Positions 48,601-60,439 of a stretch of DNA of 64,000 nucleotides are shown in pieces. The DNA comes from Welwitschia mirabilis. Lineage: Eukaryota > Gnetophyta > Gnetopsida > Welwitschiales. The translations under genes were made by a program, and so were the position numbers. How positions within the stretch are numbered: the first letter of the stretch is position 1; every line of letters starts with the position of its first letter. The DNA is taken from positions 153,093,399-153,157,398 of the forward strand of contig JBOZIK010000001.1 of NCBI GenBank assembly GCA_051453625.1, in the 5' to 3' direction. Under the pieces are notes generated by a model. The model worked only from the letters and a program-made list of their open reading frames with translations. It did not search any database and was not told the DNA's origin.

Positions 48601-48943
48601 ATCTTATTAGTCTTTAAAAAAGCAACTAGATAATTCTAGATTACAAAACAAATAGAAGAGGGCCAATAAATAATTAATTAAATACATAAATTAAGTTTGA
48701 AGATATTACCATATAAGTTTCTAGCTATTATGAGCTCAGTATAATATCTTCTATGAAAATTAAGAAAAATTAATTGTTATCTGCCTTGTCATTTAAATGA
48801 TAAAGTGAATGATAGCCTTATTTTGACTTTCTCTAATGTATTTTTATCATGAACTTTGAAATTTGATTATGCTTTAGATTAGAAATGCTTAAAATGGATA
48901 GTATGAAACAAAACATTAGATATGCATGATTTTCCTTACATTA
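48601..48943 (-). mobile_element. partial LTR of a nested element
   Basis: A second polypurine tract at its upper end marks an LTR start (TGTAAGGAAAATC). Its segment ATTGTTATCTGCCTTGTCAT and following AAATGATA match ATTGTCATCTACCCTATCAT and following AAATGACA at 51146-51182, so the two are probably LTRs of one nested element. The lower part is cut off. Confidence 0.45.
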
Positions 48944-48957
48944 TCCCCTCACTTAGA
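48944..48957 (-). promoter_or_regulatory. polypurine tract 2
   Basis: AAGTGAGGGGATAA on the minus strand, followed by TGTAAGG. Confidence 0.5.
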
Positions 48958-50600
48958 TGTTTTTCAAATCAACAAGGCAAAATGGAATGTTATGTAAAAT
49001 AAACCATCATGGGATATAGAAATAATGTCTTTAAAATTGAAAAATTTATACATATGTATATGTATATATACATATATATCAAGTAGGGCTTTTGGGTATA
49101 ATAAAAAAGATGATGAGTTATAGTAGATTATTTGCTACATCACTTTTCTCACAAGGCTATGGTAAACTCGGCTTTGATACTTAGAGGATGTGAAGATGAA
49201 GAATGCTTTTTCTCAAGTGGGAAGTGATCACTCATAACTGTCTATACTAAACATGTGACCTTTTTGCTCTACACTTATAATGCCTCTAGAATATCAACTA
49301 TAATGACTTACTTAATGTACCTAACATGACTTCCTAAGGCTATCATATACTTTCTTACAATAATTATTTGATACTTCATAAAAGTCATCCTCTACCTCAT
49401 CTTAGTAAATCCCTGATCTATGATCTTCAATAGATTCTAAACTATGTTTATAAGTGTAGCCTATATTTGATAAACTATAATTAATCCTAGAATAGATTTA
49501 TGAGCCTATTATTATTATCTCTTAGGCTCTCTAGAAATCTAAATGTCCATGTCCTATATGTAGGATGCAGAAGTCTATAAGTATGGAATCTACTACTTGC
49601 TTACTGACTCAAGAATCAAAAAGTATAAGAAGATAGCTATAAGAAAGCATTGGAAGCCAAGTATCTAGATATGGTAAGCCTCTAAAATGCCTATTAATCT
49701 CCTTCATATAAAATAATCTAAGTCTATGTGATTCTCCTTAAAAATACTGGTAATATGTGTAGATGTCTATCCATGCAATGGCTATCATGAAAGGAAAGAT
49801 TGATGTTATGGATTAGCTCTCTATGTAGGATCCTATATGATAAAGAAAGATATGTGATAAGTACTTCTCTCCTATCTCCTACCACATCTAGTGAAATTTA
49901 TAAATCATGCTATAAGCACATCTATCCCACTCATCACCTATTGAGTGTACATGTGTGCTGCCTAGTTCATGTAGCCTTATCATTATGGCAATGTATTCTT
50001 GAAGAATGGAAACCTCATGATAATTGATTATCACTATAATCATGTCTATTATATAGCCATGTACATCATTTTACACCTCCATGTGCATGGAGTCATAGAA
50101 TTGATAGGTCTTTGAAGTGTAATATGTGCCTTATGCATTTAATATCCATATCAACTAAAGATCTATCAATTTGTTATCTACCTTAAGATTTAGTTACAAC
50201 ATGAATATATAAAGTTCCATTTCACTCTAATGGATGTTATTTAAATGAACTATGATTTAGAAAAATGAGAATGGGGATGATCTATCTTAACTCTCTCAAC
50301 TACTAAAGTAATGATAGATCTTGTGGTTGTCTATGAAGAGGCTTCTAACTCTACCTCTACCTATCTAAACTAATCCCTAATATGTGATTTACTAAAAACA
50401 CTAATGATCCATATTATAGAGTAAAATTGTGATTCCATATTTACCATAAAAATTAAACACGTTTCTCTAAATAAATTTTTAAAATTTAGCATAAAATCTT
50501 AAAAATCATTTCTACTCCTCCTATGTATAATAATTTATCCTACATTATATGAATAGAGTGAATAAAAATGGATAATTTTATGAATTTTATGGAGTTTATG
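48958..50600. other. unassigned internal region of the nested element
   Basis: No gag or pol was recognised. The stretch around 49,200-50,050 is less AT-rich and has a 75-codon plus-strand open frame (49800-50027) with a Cys-rich end (VHVCCLVHVALSLWQCI) that resembles no known family. Confidence 0.35.
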
Positions 50601-50899
50601 GTAAACATGGTATAAAATAATGTGAAATGAGAAATGATTAAATCAAAAATCCTAATTTGGTAGAAATGTAGGTCTTATCACATTAATTTCTTTAAGTACA
50701 AACATGACTATATTTTGCTAAATGATGTGAAAGAAATATAAATTTAAAAAGCAAAATATAATTTTATCTCGTAAAGCATACAAATTCATATTCCTTACAA
50801 AATCCTTAATAAAATTCATTTAAACCAAAACAATGAGTATTAAAAATTAAATGTTCTATGTGAAAGTGAAATTTAAAAATGTTAAGAAATGAGAGAAAT

Positions 50900-51650
50900 A
50901 AGTGAAAATAAGTTAGGAAGAAAAAATACACCTTAAATTAGCTTGAATATAATATCTAGAGGGCAGATCTAGTGAAGTATAGCTATTTAGATGCTATTAG
51001 ATGAAAAGTCATAAATATTATAACTCAAGAATAGAAGAAAACAATGAAATAATAAAGAAAAATGGTGGAAGATAAAGTGAAAACCATACTACACAACTAT
51101 TATTTGGTGTGTTATCCAAATGGTAGCCCTAGGATAACTATCAAAAAATTTTATTGTCATCTACCCTATCATCCAAATGACAGTGTGAACAATATATTAT
51201 TAAATAGGATTATGTAATTTTAAGTCAAAGGTAAGATGTCTAGGATTAAAAGTAGAAGTAAATAAGCCTAACAAACTTCCATATTAATCTTGAAGAATGA
51301 AATTTAATAGTGTTGCTAGGCAACTAGGATAATGTTTAGGCAAATAAGATGGTGAAGATATAATTTTTGGTTAGAAAAGAGTGGTATCCATTAAAGTATC
51401 AAGATAATTATAGGAGATTGAAAAAGATGAAATCAAAAAAGGTCATAATGTTTTTATCATACTTGTCATTTAGGGATAACATAGTAGAAAAAATTTAATA
51501 ATTAGCATTTTGTAAATGTAAAAAAGTAGTAAATCAAGTAGATAATTTTAAGAAGATGATAATGAGAAAATAATGGTCATCCATCTTGTTATCTAGATAA
51601 CTAGAAGGATAACACTCTTGCCAATTAATAAGCTAAATAGTTTAAGGTGA
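50900..51650 (-). mobile_element. probable partner LTR of the nested element
   Basis: Contains the segment matching 48601-48943 and several more TCATCC/GATAAC modules (51110-51205, 51460-51475, 51575-51625). Ends are not fixed. Confidence 0.4.
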
Positions 51651-52295
51651 AGAATAAATAACTTATAAGAGGTAATAGAAAGGAGATTTCTTTAGAATAA
51701 TTTTAAAGTAAAGAAGGTAAAAAGGATGAGATAACATGATCAAAACAAATAAAAAAGGTGTCATAGGATGAGTAGCTATTAAAAATAGGAAAAACAATCA
51801 AGAATCTAGTCATTTTTACATTTAGACTTGAGAATTTTAAATAAGAAGACTATAAAATGATAAAATTCTCATCATTGTTCATGAAAACATGAAAACATAA
51901 AGTAAATAAGTTTAATAAGATTGATTTACAACTAAGAATATTAAAAATTGAAAATGAACTACATGAAACAAGGATAATATTAACTAATTTGCCCTAAGTT
52001 TTATCCTAGCAAGATTTTTTGGAGAAAATCATAAGACTACTTGATCTAAAAATGCATGATACAATGTAAGAATAATATATTTTATGGTTTGATAAGGTGG
52101 TGAAAGGACCAATATCTAAAGATTATTTTATAAAGTATTAATTAATATTTGAACTACAATTCAATCCACCTTCAACTTTAGTAATCATAGTACTTTGGGT
52201 GAAACATCATCTAATGAATAATATACTAAAAGAATCTCAAGGATTTTGCCTTGAAGTAATGTGAATCAAATATGATGTTGAAAAATACTATTCTT

Positions 52296-52320
52296 CATAA
52301 TAAGGGGGGGTGTAACCACT
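52296..52320 (+). promoter_or_regulatory. G-run followed by TGTAAC, possible LTR edge
   Basis: ATAATAAGGGGGGG followed by TGTAACCACT looks like a plus-strand polypurine tract and LTR start. The element it would belong to was not recognised. Confidence 0.3.
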
Positions 52321-52899
52321 ACCAAGAGAGTGATGACCCTTAAGCAAAGCTATGTCATAATCAATTAACTCTTTAGTAAAGTTTTCACAGCTACCATATA
52401 ATACTTCTAAAGGCTCCTCTAAAGCAACTTTGCCCTAGTGCATTTGTGATAGGACATCATGGTATATTTTTCAAGAGGATTAATTTTTTTATTTTGTTTC
52501 CTTTTTTTCTTCTTTTTTTTATTGACTTTGGATTCCATTTTTTGTTAGCATTGATTGATCATTAGAGGAATGAAATAACAAGCACATGATTACCATTAGG
52601 CATATAATTAACACAATTGATCCTAAAACAAATTAATCAAGGAGATTAGTGGATTATACATAGGAATGTCTAAAGACTAGTTGGATCTAATATTTTCACT
52701 ATAATTCCTAAAGTAAGAGATTACTTAATTAGGATAAGGCATATAGAATTTAAACATGAATGAATCTAGAGATGATCAAGTATCATCATAACTTAAATCG
52801 AGAAATAGAGCTAAGAAAAAATATAGAAAATGGAAAATGGGAGATCCTCTTCTTCTTGAAGGGTATTTTTCAAGTTAAGTTCTTCTATCATGTTCGATG

Positions 52900-53960
52900 A
52901 ATAAGTACAGTTATCAAGGGATTTATAAACTTGAAGCCTTTGTTCATTAAATTTTTTAATATATTTTTATTGCAAATCAGAAATCTTAATAGATCCATCA
53001 GGATGAACTTTTCCAACAAGGTAAAAACCTAACCATTTAGAGGTCAAGTTTTTATGCAAGAGATGCACTCAGGTACTATATAGTAATACTAATTAAATAG
53101 GTTCAAAGAATTTATAAATAGAATTTTTATCATACTTGCATTTGGTTTGGGATTTGTAAATGAGTTAATGATGAATGGTACTAATGTGTTTCTTATCTAA
53201 GTGGTGTAATTGGAATAGCCTATAATGGATGTTTTTGTCAAAATTTAAGACACTAAGTTGATGTATTATGCAATAAGAGTTATAACAAATATAAACTAGA
53301 AGTACATAATTTTTACCATATAAGTTTATAAGGTGAATAACTAAGTGAATTATACTAAGCCATATGATAAGCATAAATAACATCATTAATTTTAAAGAAC
53401 AAAGATTTCTTATTTTTGAAAATAAGTTTTTGAAGAATTTCCTTAGTTTGGCTATTTTTAGTTTCAACTTAATTATTTATTTTTGGTGATAAGCATTGGT
53501 AATCCTATGTTCAATTCCTCCTAAAACAAGTTTTCTAAGAATTTTATTCATAAAATGAGTTCCTTAATCATTATTAAGATTTTTGAAAAGCCAAACCTAT
53601 GAAAGATATTTAATTTAATAAAAGTGCACATATTTTTAAAATCATTATAATGATTAGGAATTTCTTTAACACATTTAGTCCATAGTCAACTATTGCAAGA
53701 AGATGTTTTAAGTGGTCTGATAAAGTTTAAAACCTAATAATCAAAAGTTTCACATTAAAGAATAGGTTAGAGGGGAATTTTATGAATTTTGATGAAGATT
53801 CAAAAACATTAAAATGTATCACATCTTCTAGAAAAATCAAAAGAATCTGTGAAAAGATGAAACTAAAATAAACCAATATGGAGAATTTTGATGTTAGACT
53901 TTTGGCTACTAAAGTAACCTTCACATACTACCATGATAAAAAGAAAGGATATGATGTTGT
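52900..53960 (-). pseudogene. gypsy integrase (decayed)
   Basis: In reading order, the zinc-binding part is at 53924-53727 (KVTLVAKSLTSKFSILVYF, then an RRCDTF-like piece in another frame). The catalytic core gives FIKLNIFHRFGFSKILIND (about 53625), GTHFMNKILRKLV and HRITNAYHQK (about 53500). The C-terminal side gives NDVIYAYHMA (about 53385) and LNFDKNIHYRLFQLHHLDKK at 53260-53190. The order and wording fit plant Tat/Athila-like integrases, with the core ND-x-GTHF Asp still present. Stops and shifts inactivate it. Confidence 0.8.
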
Positions 53961-54289
53961 TTTCATTCAAGCATACACTTACACATGATTTGATTTTTAC
54001 ATCTTTAGTAGATGTATGGCTCACTCCATTCATAATCCCCTATTGTATGGAGAAAGGTTTTTCTTTGATTGAAAGTTTAATATTGGGAGTTTTGAAAGTG
54101 ATAATATAATTAATGATTTTAGCCTACTAAGGTGTAAAATGCTATGAATAACTATTAATGTGAAATAATTATTCATCTAAAAATGAGTAATTAATAAAAA
54201 GATTAAGAGACAAATATAAAGGGCTTCTTTTTTAGAAAATATGTAAAATATGATTAGTAACATAATTACATTTATATTTTTTACCCATG

Positions 54290-54610
54290 ATGGTTAGGAT
54301 AATTATTGCATTAAGAGTATCCATTTTATAAGTGTAGCACTTGAATATTTCTTTGTCATAAGGTATCTAATGGTAGCATGATCAATTTAGAAATTGGTAT
54401 AAAGTCTAAAGAAAATGACCAAATTTGTCAAGATAGAACATAATGACTAGCAGTTCTTTTTTAGTAGTGGTGTAATTATATTAGGCTAGTGAAAGAGCTT
54501 TACTAATGTAGGATATAAATTTATATTCCTTATCATGTTTTTGACTCAAAATGCCACCTATAGCAACATTACTATCATCAAACATAAGTTCAAAATATAT
54601 GTTTCAATTA
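54290..54610 (-). pseudogene. gypsy RNase H (decayed)
   Basis: The clearest landmark is DHATIRYLMTKKYSSATLIK followed by WILLMQ near 54390-54310, matching TDHAAIRYLMTKKDAKPRLI-RW in plant gypsy RNase H. It lies between RT and integrase, in the expected order. Confidence 0.75.
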
Positions 54611-54649
54611 GGTCCAATTACAATAGGCCTAGAAGTGATCAATTCCTAA

Positions 54650-55110
54650 GGTTTTCAAAGGCAGTTTAACAAGTGTTGGTCCAATCAAATTTGTCATGTT
54701 TGTTAAGAAGTGAATGAAGTGATTTGAAAGTCTTGAAATAATCTTTAATAAATCTTTGATAGAATCTAGAATAATTAAGAAAAAATATTACTTGTTTGAC
54801 ATTAATTAGAGGAGGAATACTTTTAATGATATGAATTTTTGAAGGATCCATTCTAATGCCTTGGTTAGAAATATGGTGTTCAAGTATGATCCCATTCCTT
54901 ATAAGGAAATTCCTCTTTTCCTAACTAAGATGAAGTTTCCTCTCTATATAATGATTAAGAAATTTTTCTAATCTTTCTAAGATTTGATCAAAGGAATAAC
55001 CAAAGATAGAAAAGTCATTCATTGTAATTTATATTAAATCATCTATCATATATAAGATAATATCCATCATGAATCTTTAAAAGATTTATAAAGCATTACA
55101 TAAACCAAAG
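54650..55110 (-). pseudogene. gypsy RT, 3' part, cut at its 5' end
   Basis: Begins SFGLCNAL (from PFGLCNAP) at about 55110. It continues RFMMDI, DDLI-stop-ITMNDFSIFGYSFDQI, an LHLS-stop-EKRNFLIRNGIILEHH part, and GIRMDPSKIHIIKSIPPL followed by FYQRFIKDYFKTFKSLHSLL. The catalytic YxDD region reads MNDFS (from MDDFS), so one catalytic Asp is Asn. Sequence before PFGL is absent: an LTR begins there. The missing first part, cut about 13 codons earlier, is at 43438-43880. Confidence 0.85.
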
Positions 55111-55624
55111 GAAGCATAATTTATTAATGTTTAATAAAATACACTTTATTACATTTAATTACAAGTAATAAATCCTTAACGAAAGATACACAATCCAACA
55201 CCAAGGTAGTCCTTCTCATAAGTGAATGGATCTGCTTACCTAAGTTGCTCCAATGTTACAAATACTTTAATGCCAAAAGAGAGATAAAAAAGAGGAATCT
55301 AAGGTGGGTATATATGAGCTTAGATTGACTATTTAGGTCATTAAGAAGTAGTAATGAATTAATAGTAATCATATCACTAATTTTGTAATGTCTTTTTAGC
55401 CCTTTTAATCTTTACTTCTTAGTTTGAATTAGACCCATAGTGCTCTAGGTAAGTTAAGGTGTTTGAAATATGTTAGGAAAAATACCAAAATATAAGAAAT
55501 TAATGCTTCATTTAATCATCTTAATAGATATTTAAATTCTTCATAGTTTTATTAGAAAATTATTAAATATACTTGTAATCACATTCTAATAACATTGTTA
55601 AATAGTCAATTTGGCCTTGTAACA
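55111..55624 (-). mobile_element. 3' LTR of a non-autonomous LTR element
   Basis: Aligns with 59825-60433. Shared parts include TACACTTYATTACAT, TGCTCCAATGTYACAA, TTTGATGCC-like, TATACTTGTAATYACA and ATAACATTGTTAAATAG. The minus-strand start is TGTTACAAGGCCAAATTGAC after a polypurine tract. The U5 side stops where the broken RT begins and may be truncated. Confidence 0.75.
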
Positions 55625-55640
55625 TAGCCCCCTACTAAGT
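55625..55640 (-). promoter_or_regulatory. polypurine tract 3
   Basis: ACTTAGTAGGGGGCTA on the minus strand directly before TGTTACAAGG. Confidence 0.7.
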
Positions 55641-57200
55641 ATTTGTCAGTTCCTAATAAAGAAAGTGGAAAAGAATAGAAGTAAGTCAAATTGAAAAAGG
55701 GATGAAAAATAACACTTGAGACAAAGGATCTTATATTACAAAATATAGAGTGCATCTTATTTTAGCATATGAAAAAGATTTTATAATTAAACATCATGAG
55801 AAATATATGCATTAAATTTAGAACAATGGTTTTAGTTATTAAAAAACATATTTTCAATCATCAAATTCATTATAATTAAAGTCAATCTTTTGAAAATTTT
55901 AAATATTCCACTTCCATGAAGTATATAAATTATTTCCAAATTTTAAATAAGTTTATTTGTGATGATGAAAAAGGATATGTTGAAAGTTTTAAGAAATGTA
56001 AAATAAAAAGTGGAAGCTAAGAACGAAAAAAACAAACATAAAATAAGAAAGGAAAAGATATTAAGCTGGAGCATCATGAAAATAAACATTAAACTACTTA
56101 GATCCTTAATCCTAATATTTGAAAACCTAATAATTTATTTTAAAGAAGGAGAAATGTGGATCTTTTTTAAAATATCAAATTTATTTATTTAATGCTTTGT
56201 TCCTATGATAAATAGAAAAAGTATGGTTAATAACGTTAAAATTATCTAGCTTAATGAATAGCAATAAATACATTGCATTATAACATGTTATACTTGAAGT
56301 TGATCACTTACCAATAGTCTTTCATTCCCAATTCAAGATACATGATTTTCGATCAGTAAAACACCATGGTTGTGTTTGAATAGCATGGATGAAAATCATA
56401 ATATACTAATTTTATTTGATATATCATAGTTATAATCTTAAGAATCAACTTGAATATCATTGCAAATTAATAATACTTGATAATGTGATAATCACAACAT
56501 ACTTTAAGGTGTAACTTTTTTTTACCTTTGATTCCTCCCATTATGGATTACTTGTTTTTTAACCATTTACCTTGCTTTTATCATAAGTGGTAAGACCCAT
56601 TAAATAAGACATATGCTTGTGAGCAACTTTACTCATGATGCAATAATTCTTAAGATAGATTGGGAGTGATTATTAAAATTTCTTTTATAATATAAATTGA
56701 TATTTTATTTTTTATTTTCATTTTCTTTCTTTTTTCCTCCATAATATGAAAAGACACTTATAGATTATCAAAGTACTAATAACTTGCAGGCTTAATAAAC
56801 ATGAAGTTAATGAAAATACAAAGTATATAATATGAAAAACTTAATTAAGCATATTTTCCTCCCTTAGAATGAGAGTTCATAGGAATTTAAATGCCTTTCA
56901 ATTAGCTTAAATCCAGTTCATTTTTCATAAATTGCAAACTACTTTAATGCTTAAACATACTACATGGTAAAATACCAAAGTAAAATCAATTTAAGAGATG
57001 TTGTAAAAATAAAAATACTTGAATAATTACATTTACATAAGGTAAGTGGTGGATATATCTTTAAGAAATGAGGCTCCATTAAATCAATTGTTGTAAATAA
57101 AATGTAGTTTCTTTGCTTTGCATTTATCCCTATGTCAAAAAGATAGATATTCTAACATAGTTATTTCATTGTACTTTTTTAGAAGAATAAGGACCAAACC
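55641..57200. other. internal non-coding part of the LTR element
   Basis: No RT, integrase or gag was recognised. Extremely AT-rich. Confidence 0.4.
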
Positions 57201-58900
57201 ATATGAAAACCAACTAGTAGATTGTAAAGGGTGTGCATGCATCTTTAAGAGAAATTAATTGGTAATAAATAACATGACTAAATAATAGTTTAAATTCATA
57301 AACTTTAGTAGCAATATAAGAGACACAAAATTCATATATTTTATGAAATAATAATCTCTTCTGAAACTTATGGTATAAAGAATCCAAAACATATATTTCA
57401 TTCATATATTGATATGAGAGATAAAACACATCAATGATACTATTAGAAATCCAAGAATTTTGAAGAATATTATTAGGATGACTAATTAGTATAGGTTTAA
57501 TATACTTAAGAACTCCTTAATATTTAACTCTAAGCATGGATTATCATTAATAAGATAAAGCTTACCCTAGTTTAGAATTCCAAGGTATTCTAAGTCATAC
57601 CTTTAAAAAGAGTTTTCATTAAAGGCATAAGGTAAGGGAAGCGAAGGATGTTATCTTAAGTATTACATAGAGTTTTAAGAGGAAGATATTTTGAAACATT
57701 AGGAATAGACTCCTCAACGTTATTAGTTTCATTAAAAACAAGGAAAAGGATGCGGTTTTGAGATTCATGTGAACATTTAAATGGAATATATAAAGAAAAA
57801 TTATCAGGATCACAAGGTATTATGGGAATTAAAGTAGAGGAAAGAATGTTATTTGGGGTTTAACATGAAATCACAAGTGGAAGGGATGAAGAAACATGAG
57901 TATCCTCTTTAATTTATGTTGTTGCATTGAAAGGAACAAGTCTATCATCCATTAAGTTTGGCTAAATATCCATGGATTATTCATTATTTATCTTTACCTC
58001 ATTACTTTCTTAAATTCTTTCTTCATTTTCTTCATTATTATCTTCCACAATATCTTCCTCTTCTTCATTTTACTCAATATTATTTTGTTGAATATTATTT
58101 TCATTCTCTAAGTTGTTGGATTCCTTAATAAAATCATGAAGGGAAATACACTCATCATCTTCATCATGTGTTGGAATATTTTCTGATTTTTCTTAAGTTG
58201 ATACTTATTTCCCATCAAATTCGAAAAATACATGAAGATTGAAGATATGATCTAGTATTTCTATACCATCCTTATAATCCTCATTGTTATTGTATATTTC
58301 TTGAGTTAAATCTTTACTATCCTTCCTTTGCTTCTCTTCTAGAGGATGGTAAATGGAGAATTGCTTTAAAATCTCATTTCTTATTTCTATTTCATCATCA
58401 TATAGCAAATATTGTAGCTACTACAAATTTTAACATTTTCTTCTTCACTCTTAAGATGGGATGAAATAAGAAAAGTGGAGTAGGTTTGAGAATGTTACTC
58501 TTTTCCATAGATTGATGTGATAGATTTCACTAATCTCTTCACCTTCATATTGAGATTTTTACTTTGTTATATATTGGCAAAGATATTATTATAGAAAATC
58601 TACACATTATTTATGTCTCTCTATGGAAGTTAATTAGGGTTTGTCAAAATATTTGTAAAAAGATTTTCTAAAGGAGGAAGGAATTCTAAAACATTGAGGA
58701 TTGTCATCATTATCTACAGAAGGTTGAAAATAAGAAATAGAGGGAAAATAAGGTAACTTCAAAGAGTAAAAGTTTCAATTCTTAGTTTTAACATCTTTTA
58801 AAGACAAGTTCCTTTTTCATTTAGTCATAATTTCATGAATGGATATAGTTTTTCTTCTTTGAGAAAAAATTTCATATAAAGATTTATTAACATGTATGGG
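57200..58900 (-). pseudogene. long unrecognised decayed ORF in the LTR element
   Basis: From about 58400 to 57560 one minus-strand frame stays readable, apart from scattered TAA/TAG codons that mostly could come from CAA/CAG. It includes an acidic, Asn-rich linker (NNEENEERI and DEDDECISLHDFIKES) and segments such as CDPDNFSLYIPFKCSHESQN. An upstream piece in another frame (PYFPSISYFQPSVDNDDNPQ, about 58750) and a downstream piece (YVLDSLYHKFQKRLLFHKIY, about 57370) seem to belong to it. It resembles neither pol nor a gag that could be named. No start codon or signal peptide could be fixed. It may be an element-specific ORF or a captured gene. Confidence 0.45.
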
Positions 58901-59824
58901 TTAGCTTTATAATCCCAAATTCCTTCTTCTTTCTATGAAAACTTTATTTATAGATCCTCTTTCCTCCATGGTAGCATCATTCTCTAATGGTGCATTCTTT
59001 TTTCTTTCTAGAAAAATCTCACATAAAGTTTTTCCCCCTTCCATAAGACAAAATCATAGTAATAACAAAAATTATAATATAGATGAATATTATGGGCAAC
59101 AATATCAAATATCACTTTGAAGCACAAGGAGTAGAATAATTATTAAAAGTAACTACTAAAAAAGGAAATCTAACTACTTATAAGAAAATTACAAGGAAAA
59201 AAAATTGAAAAACTATATTAAAATTAAGAAAAGAGTAAGCAAGCCAAACTTGGAAACTTAAAACAGGGAGTAACGTACAACACCAAAAAAAAGGAATACA
59301 TTTAAGGGATGATATCACATTGCTCTTAATGTAGAATATAATCTTTTAAAGGCTTAGTTTCTTCTTGGCAATCATGGATGCCTCCTCAACAATGGTATTA
59401 AAATGTTGCACTATGTGTTACAGTTATCTAATTTGCAAGTTAGATCTTAAAACATTCTCAAGTAATGGTAAGAAAACACATAGTATGTAAAGTAAGTTAA
59501 TCCAAATTCATAAACTTAAAGAAAAAAATAAGTTAAAGAAAACCTAATTATTTAGATGAAAGAAGGAGAAGAAAATAACTTATATTTTCATATTTAAGGA
59601 AAGGAAAATAAACACTACAACTGATGACATGAAATGAGATGAATGCAAATGAAACTGAAAATGCAATGGAATGGAAATGCAAATCCTAAATGTAATTAAC
59701 TAACATTTTTACCAACTTGTTATCATCCAAGTTCATTCTCATACTCTGTATCAAGATTACATTTAATCTATAAGAGTATTAAATTGATATCAACATAATA
59801 AGAATATAGAGAGAGGGTTTAAGA
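58901..59824. other. leader and possible U5 of the LTR element
   Basis: Non-coding. A plus-strand open frame at 58935-59120 is opposite the decayed ORF region and is not called. If this LTR is as long as the one at 47110-48586, its U5 would extend down to about 59.4 kb; no primer site could be fixed. Confidence 0.35.
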
Positions 59825-60433
59825 AAAAGAAGCATGCTTTATTAACCTTTAAAAAATACACTTCATTACATCCACTTACAATTAACAACTCCTTAATAGA
59901 GGATACACAACCCAATACCAAGGTGGTTCTTTTCATAAGCAAATGGATCTTCTTGTCCAAGTTGCTCCAATGTCACAAGTACTTTGATGCCAAAATAAAG
60001 ATAAAAAATGAGGAACCTAAGGGGGTTATTTATAGGTCAGGATTAACTATTCAAGCCACTAAGAAGTAGTAATAGATCAAGAGTGATTATATTATCAATT
60101 TTGTAATGTTTCTTAAAGTAATTTCTTCTTAGTATAACATGTTATTGATGTAACATTTTCTTGATGTAACATCTTCTTGGCATAATGTCTTCTTGGTGTA
60201 ATGTCTTTATGGCCCTATTGATCATTACTTCTCAATATAAATTAAACTCATGATGATATAAATAAGTTAAGATGTCTTAAATATGCTAGGAAGAGGTCCA
60301 GAATATTAGAAATTAATGCTTTGCTTGATCATCTCGATAGATCTTCAAATTCCTCTTGATTGAAATCTTATTAAATATACTTGTAATTACACTCCAATAA
60401 CATTGTTAAATAGGATAATTTGGCCTATAATAA
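59825..60433 (-). mobile_element. 5' LTR of the non-autonomous LTR element
   Basis: Partner of 55111-55624. It is longer because of an extra minisatellite at about 60108-60212 that is absent from the partner. The minus-strand start, TTATTATAGGCCAAATTATC, is a decayed version of TGTTACAAGGCCAAATTGAC. Confidence 0.75.
60108..60212 (+). repeat. ~16-17-bp minisatellite inside one LTR
   Basis: Five to six units of the type GTAACATCTTCTTGGC / GTAATGTCTTCTTGGT lie side by side. The partner LTR has only one GTAATGTCTTTTTAGC unit near 55388. Confidence 0.75.
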
Positions 60434-60439
60434 TAATTA

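Noticed and set aside
50060-50095. Inverted repeat CCATGTACAT...ATGTGCATGG
   Set aside because: Short, imperfect, and expected by chance at this scale; no neighbouring structure supports it.
57214-58408. Live host genes from the minus-strand open pieces
   Set aside because: They lie between paired LTRs, are broken by regular stops, and have no splice sites or promoter that would join them.
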